Below, one piece after another: positions 6,057 to 8,490 of a DNA stretch of 8,490 bases. The DNA is from Clostridiales bacterium (GTDB lineage: Bacteria > Bacillota > Clostridia > Oscillospirales > Acutalibacteraceae), in NCBI GenBank assembly GCA_012522615.1, contig JAAYKB010000189.1, positions 1 to 8,490 of the forward strand, read 5' to 3'. Below the pieces are notes generated by a model. The model was not told where the DNA came from. It was given only the letters and a program-made list of their open reading frames with translations, and did no database searches. The number at the start of each line of letters is the position of its first letter. The first letter of the stretch is position 1. A program made the position numbers and the translations under genes.

Positions 6057-7220
6057 AAAATCACAATTGCAGGTACAGGTTATGTGGGTTTGTCTAATGC
6101 TGTACTGTTGGCTCAACACAACGAAGTGATCGCTTTAGACATCATTCAAGAAAAAGTAGATCTTATTAATGCCAAAAAATCACCTATCGTTGACGCTGAG
6201 ATTCAAGATTATTTAGCCAACAAGGAACTCAATTTGGTCGCTACAACAGACAACTATGTTGCCTACAAAGATGCTGACTACGTCATCATATCAACACCAA
6301 CCAACTACGATCCAGACAAAAACTACTTTAACACTAGAACAGTAGAAGCAGTCATTGCCAACGTGCTTTCCATCAATCCTGATGCAGTCATGGTAATTAA
6401 GTCTACAGTACCGGTAGGGTACACTGAGCAAGTCAAAGAGAAGTTCGAAACAGACAACATTATTTTTTCACCAGAGTTCTTGAGAGAAGGTAAAGCTCTT
6501 TATGACAATCTCTATCCATCAAGAATTGTGGTGGGAGAACAGTCCGAGCGAGCCGAAGTCTTCGCCAATCTCTTAGCTCAAGGTGCCATTAAGAAAGATA
6601 TCCCTATCTTGTATACCGACTCAACGGAAGCCGAAGCAATCAAACTATTTGCTAATACATACTTAGCTATGAGAGTATCATTCTTTAATGAACTCGACTC
6701 TTATGCCGAAATACGTGGACTGGATACAAAGCAGATCATTGACGGTGTAGGTCTTGATCCCCGTATTGGTGATCATTACAACAACCCATCCTTTGGATAT
6801 GGTGGTTATTGTTTACCTAAAGACACAAAACAGTTGTTGGCCAACTATGCAGACGTGCCTCAAAACATCATGAGAGCAATTGTTGATGCCAACAGAACAA
6901 GAAAAGATCATATCTCTGACATGATCTTAAAACGCAAACCTAAAATTGTTGGTATCTATAGGCTAACTATGAAGACGGACTCCGACAACTTTAGACATTC
7001 TGCTATTCAAGGTGTCATGAAGCGTCTAAAAGGTAAAGGGATCGAAGTCGTAGTTTATGAGCCAGCCCTTGATGCAGAAGACTTCTATAACTCACGCGTA
7101 ATCAAAGACTTCGACGAATTCAAGAAAATCAGTGATGTCATCGTAGCCAACCGCTTAACAGATGACATTCGTGACGTCATCGATAAAGTTTATACCCGGG
7201 ATCTATTCAGTAGAGACTAA
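6054..7220 (+). CDS. ugd: UDP-glucose 6-dehydrogenase
   Basis: The 388-residue enzyme oxidises UDP-glucose twice with NAD+ to give UDP-glucuronate. The N-terminal NAD domain has GTGYVG at residues 7-12 and Asp29 after the second strand. STPTNYDP is near 80-87, KSTVPVGYT at 116-124 and SPEFLREGKALYD at 139-151. EAIKLFANTYLA (194-205) supplies the conserved Lys197 and Asn201, and the catalytic Cys253 is in GYGGYCLPKDTKQ. The C-terminal UDP-binding domain includes GIYRLTMK and SDNFRHSAIQG (300-320) and ends VYTRDLF. Length and sequence resemble the Escherichia coli Ugd type from memory, not the longer 430-450 residue Clostridia/Bacillus TuaD type, so horizontal acquisition of the cassette is possible. 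It lies between the epimerase that uses its product and a nucleotidyltransferase, in one probable operon. Confidence 0.96.
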   Translation: MKITIAGTGYVGLSNAVLLAQHNEVIALDIIQEKVDLINAKKSPIVDAEIQDYLANKELNLVATTDNYVAYKDADYVIISTPTNYDPDKNYFNTRTVEAVIANVLSINPDAVMVIKSTVPVGYTEQVKEKFETDNIIFSPEFLREGKALYDNLYPSRIVVGEQSERAEVFANLLAQGAIKKDIPILYTDSTEAEAIKLFANTYLAMRVSFFNELDSYAEIRGLDTKQIIDGVGLDPRIGDHYNNPSFGYGGYCLPKDTKQLLANYADVPQNIMRAIVDANRTRKDHISDMILKRKPKIVGIYRLTMKTDSDNFRHSAIQGVMKRLKGKGIEVVVYEPALDAEDFYNSRVIKDFDEFKKISDVIVANRLTDDIRDVIDKVYTRDLFSRD

Positions 7221-7263
7221 GATTGTAATTCATGCAACTATATATTTAGGGAGGAGACCAAAC

Positions 7264-7998
7264 ATGAAATGTCTCATCTTAGCGGCTGGCTATGCCACGC
7301 GACTTTATCCTCTTACCAAAGAAACACCTAAACCTTTGTTAGAAGTAGCGGGAAAGTCGATTTTAGAACGTCTCTTGGATAAGATCAGTGTGATCGACAA
7401 GATCGACCATGTCTATGTTGTAACCAACTCCAGATTTGCCCAAGCGTTTCAGGAGTGGGTAGGAAACTTCCAATACAGCAAACCCATCACAGTCATCGAC
7501 GACGGAACCACATCAAACGAAAACCGTCTAGGAGCTATCGGTGACATTCAATACGTCTTGGAGCAAACTGGACTACACGATGATCTCATGATCCTTGCAG
7601 GTGATAATCTCTTTGACTTTGATCTCCGTGATTTCGAGCAGTTCTTCCAAGAGAAGGAGGCCGATGTAATCACAGCTTACGAAATTAGCGATATCAACTT
7701 ACGGAGAAGGGTAGGGATTGTAGAACTCGACTCTTCGGCCAAGATCTTGTCCTTTGAAGAAAAGCCTCAAGAACCAAAGTCGTCCTTTGGAGTTCCTGCC
7801 CTTTACATCTATAAACAAGAAACATTGCCCTTGATCAAGAAGTACCTTGACGAAGGCAATAACCCTGATGCACCAGGACACTTTATCCCATGGCTTATCA
7901 AACATAAACCGATGTTTGCCTTTCAGTTTGAAGGTGACTGGCATGATATAGGAACACTGGAGAGCTACGAAGAGGCCCAGCTAGTCTTTGCGGGATAA
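7264..7998 (+). CDS. Sugar-1-phosphate nucleotidyltransferase (RmlA-like NTP_transferase)
   Basis: The 244-residue enzyme joins a sugar 1-phosphate to an NTP to make an NDP-sugar and pyrophosphate. The N-terminal signature LAAGYATRLYPLTKETPKPLL spans residues 6-26, with the nucleotide-binding glycine/arginine loop and Lys23. GDN (113-115) holds the metal-binding Asp114; SFEEKP is at 163-168 and GDWHDIGT at 224-231. It lacks the long C-terminal beta-helix of GlmU and the motif pattern of GalU, so the specific sugar and nucleotide are unknown. Context would fit UTP:glucose-1-phosphate, feeding Ugd, but that is inference. The start ATG 7264 follows GGGAGGAG (7250-7257); a longer frame beginning at 7162 would overlap ugd and is not favoured. 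It is 43 bases from ugd and 50 bases from the next gene, consistent with one transcript. Confidence 0.9.
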   Translation: MKCLILAAGYATRLYPLTKETPKPLLEVAGKSILERLLDKISVIDKIDHVYVVTNSRFAQAFQEWVGNFQYSKPITVIDDGTTSNENRLGAIGDIQYVLEQTGLHDDLMILAGDNLFDFDLRDFEQFFQEKEADVITAYEISDINLRRRVGIVELDSSAKILSFEEKPQEPKSSFGVPALYIYKQETLPLIKKYLDEGNNPDAPGHFIPWLIKHKPMFAFQFEGDWHDIGTLESYEEAQLVFAG

Positions 7999-8048
7999 TT
8001 CAGTTGCAGCAACGATTATAACAGAGTGTGCGATAGAGGAGCAACAAC

Positions 8049-8294
8049 ATGGTTGATTTCATACGACAAATGCTAGAGGGACTAGGAGCTGAGACAACAG
8101 TCCTGATCATGTCCATGATACCAGTAGTAGAACTAAGAGGAGCCATTCCTGTAGGAATGGCCCTCGGTTTGAGTACCTATCATTCCACAATCCTAAGCTT
8201 TTTAGGCAGTATGACTCCAGTACCATTCATCTTGTTTGGTGTTCGCCCGGTCTTCGAACTTCTGAGAAAGACCAAACTATTTGATCATGTATAA
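8049..8294 (+). pseudogene. PF06695 (COG2426) small export-type membrane protein, truncated by IS256
   Basis: The 81 visible residues match the N-terminal half of the family annotated as putative small multidrug export proteins; the actual substrate of the family is not established. The conserved ELRGAIPVG is at residues 28-36, with membrane segments near 15-40 and 43-65. SMTPVPFIL (54-62) corresponds to the second conserved proline-containing motif. Normal members are about 150-170 residues, with a second conserved half that is absent here. The frame stops at TAA 8292-8294 just where IS256-like sequence begins, so the gene is interrupted and the rest probably lies beyond the IS outside the window. 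The start ATG has GAGGAG at 8036-8041, seven bases upstream. It would be the last gene of the sugar-nucleotide operon. Confidence 0.85.
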
Positions 8295-8321
8295 GTAAGT
8301 TCGCAATTTGAAAAAGGAAAA

Positions 8322-8384
8322 GCCATCGGGACTCCGAAATGGTAAGTCGTCAGACAAAACCTAGAAGGAGTTGTTACCGATGGC
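8322..8384 (+). repeat. Inverted repeat covering the IS256 transposase start codon
   Basis: GCCATCGG (8322-8329) is the exact reverse complement of CCGATGGC (8377-8384), which contains the ATG 8380-8382. The arms are separated by 47 bases that include the AAGGAG ribosome binding site. In a transcript entering from upstream the start codon could be paired; a transcript starting between the arms would escape it. Confidence 0.45.
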
Positions 8385-8490
8385 CTACCATAAGAATACC
8401 CTAAGTTTAGAAAAAATGCTATTGAAATTTCTCGCTGAACCCGACCCCATGCTTGCTATGCTTGAGTGGCTCTGCCACCAGTTGATGGAA
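8380..8490 (+). CDS. IS256-family (Mutator type) transposase, N-terminal 37 residues
   Basis: The ATG at 8380 follows AAGGAG (8365-8370) with nine bases between. The visible 37 residues end with DPMLAMLEWLCHQLME, which I recognise as the start of many IS256-family transposases just before the AEV...LGA segment. The catalytic DDE residues would be further downstream and are outside the window. It is oriented like the interrupted operon. The family call rests on this short N-terminal motif only. Confidence 0.75.
   Translation, partial: MAYHKNTLSLEKMLLKFLAEPDPMLAMLEWLCHQLME

Larger units (their letters stand above)
8295..8490 (+). mobile_element. IS256-family element, left part (continues past window)
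   Basis: An IS256-type transposase starts at 8380 and is preceded by about 85 bases of non-coding sequence. The exact left tip cannot be fixed because the right end is not visible; it lies somewhere around 8287-8300, where the PF06695 frame is lost. Confidence 0.65.

Noticed and set aside
7162..7263. N-terminally extended nucleotidyltransferase
   Set aside because: The extension overlaps ugd, lacks family similarity, and a clear GGGAGGAG plus ATG marks the start at 7264.
8002..8012. GTTGC-A-GCAAC palindrome after the nucleotidyltransferase as a terminator
   Set aside because: The loop would be a single base and no T-run follows.
1..8490. CRISPR arrays, tRNA or rRNA genes, riboswitches
   Set aside because: No regularly spaced repeats, cloverleaf or ribosomal RNA sequence was seen in the gaps, all of which are short.

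Overview
This window looks like a Bacillota (Firmicutes) chromosome, most likely an anaerobic Clostridia-type genome of moderate GC. The grounds are strong GGAGG-type ribosome binding sites before nearly every gene, frequent TTG/GTG starts, a mix of insertion sequences typical of that group, and a PF06695 (COG2426) small export protein. The genus cannot be fixed from sequence alone.

Layout. Bases 1-3239 are a nested pile of insertion sequences. The 3' end of one IS3-family element (IS3-a, 1-234) abuts a second IS3-family transposase gene that has lost its N-terminal part (IS3-b). IS3-b is in turn split by a complete IS21-family element (585-3011, istA and istB on the minus strand). The IS21 ends are well supported: TGTTTTTGG inverted tips, two 23-bp subterminal repeat units at each end, and a 7-bp target duplication TGGAGCG (578-584 and 3012-3018). 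Joining 584 to 3019 restores an open IS3-b frame, and the junction falls inside the codon of the catalytic glutamate of its DDE domain. Bases 3296-4771 encode an intact oligosaccharide flippase. After a 0.2-kb gap come UDP-glucuronate 4-epimerase (TTG start at 4976), UDP-glucose 6-dehydrogenase ugd (TTG start at 6054), a sugar-1-phosphate nucleotidyltransferase (7264-7998) and the first half of a PF06695 membrane protein (8049-8294). The last gene is cut off by an IS256-family element whose transposase begins at 8380 and runs out of the window.

How the genes work together. Ugd oxidises UDP-glucose to UDP-glucuronate and the epimerase converts that to UDP-galacturonate. The nucleotidyltransferase supplies an NDP-sugar. 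The flippase would carry the lipid-linked glycan across the membrane. This is the precursor and export part of an acidic surface polysaccharide locus. No glycosyltransferase, polymerase or initiating enzyme lies in the window, so the assembly genes must be elsewhere or were lost around the IS pile. I see no new defence or regulatory system. The points most worth a second look are the precise IS nesting, a possible IS-derived promoter for the flippase, the non-ATG starts with a tiny overlapping reading frame before ugd, and the IS256 insertion that truncates the PF06695 gene.
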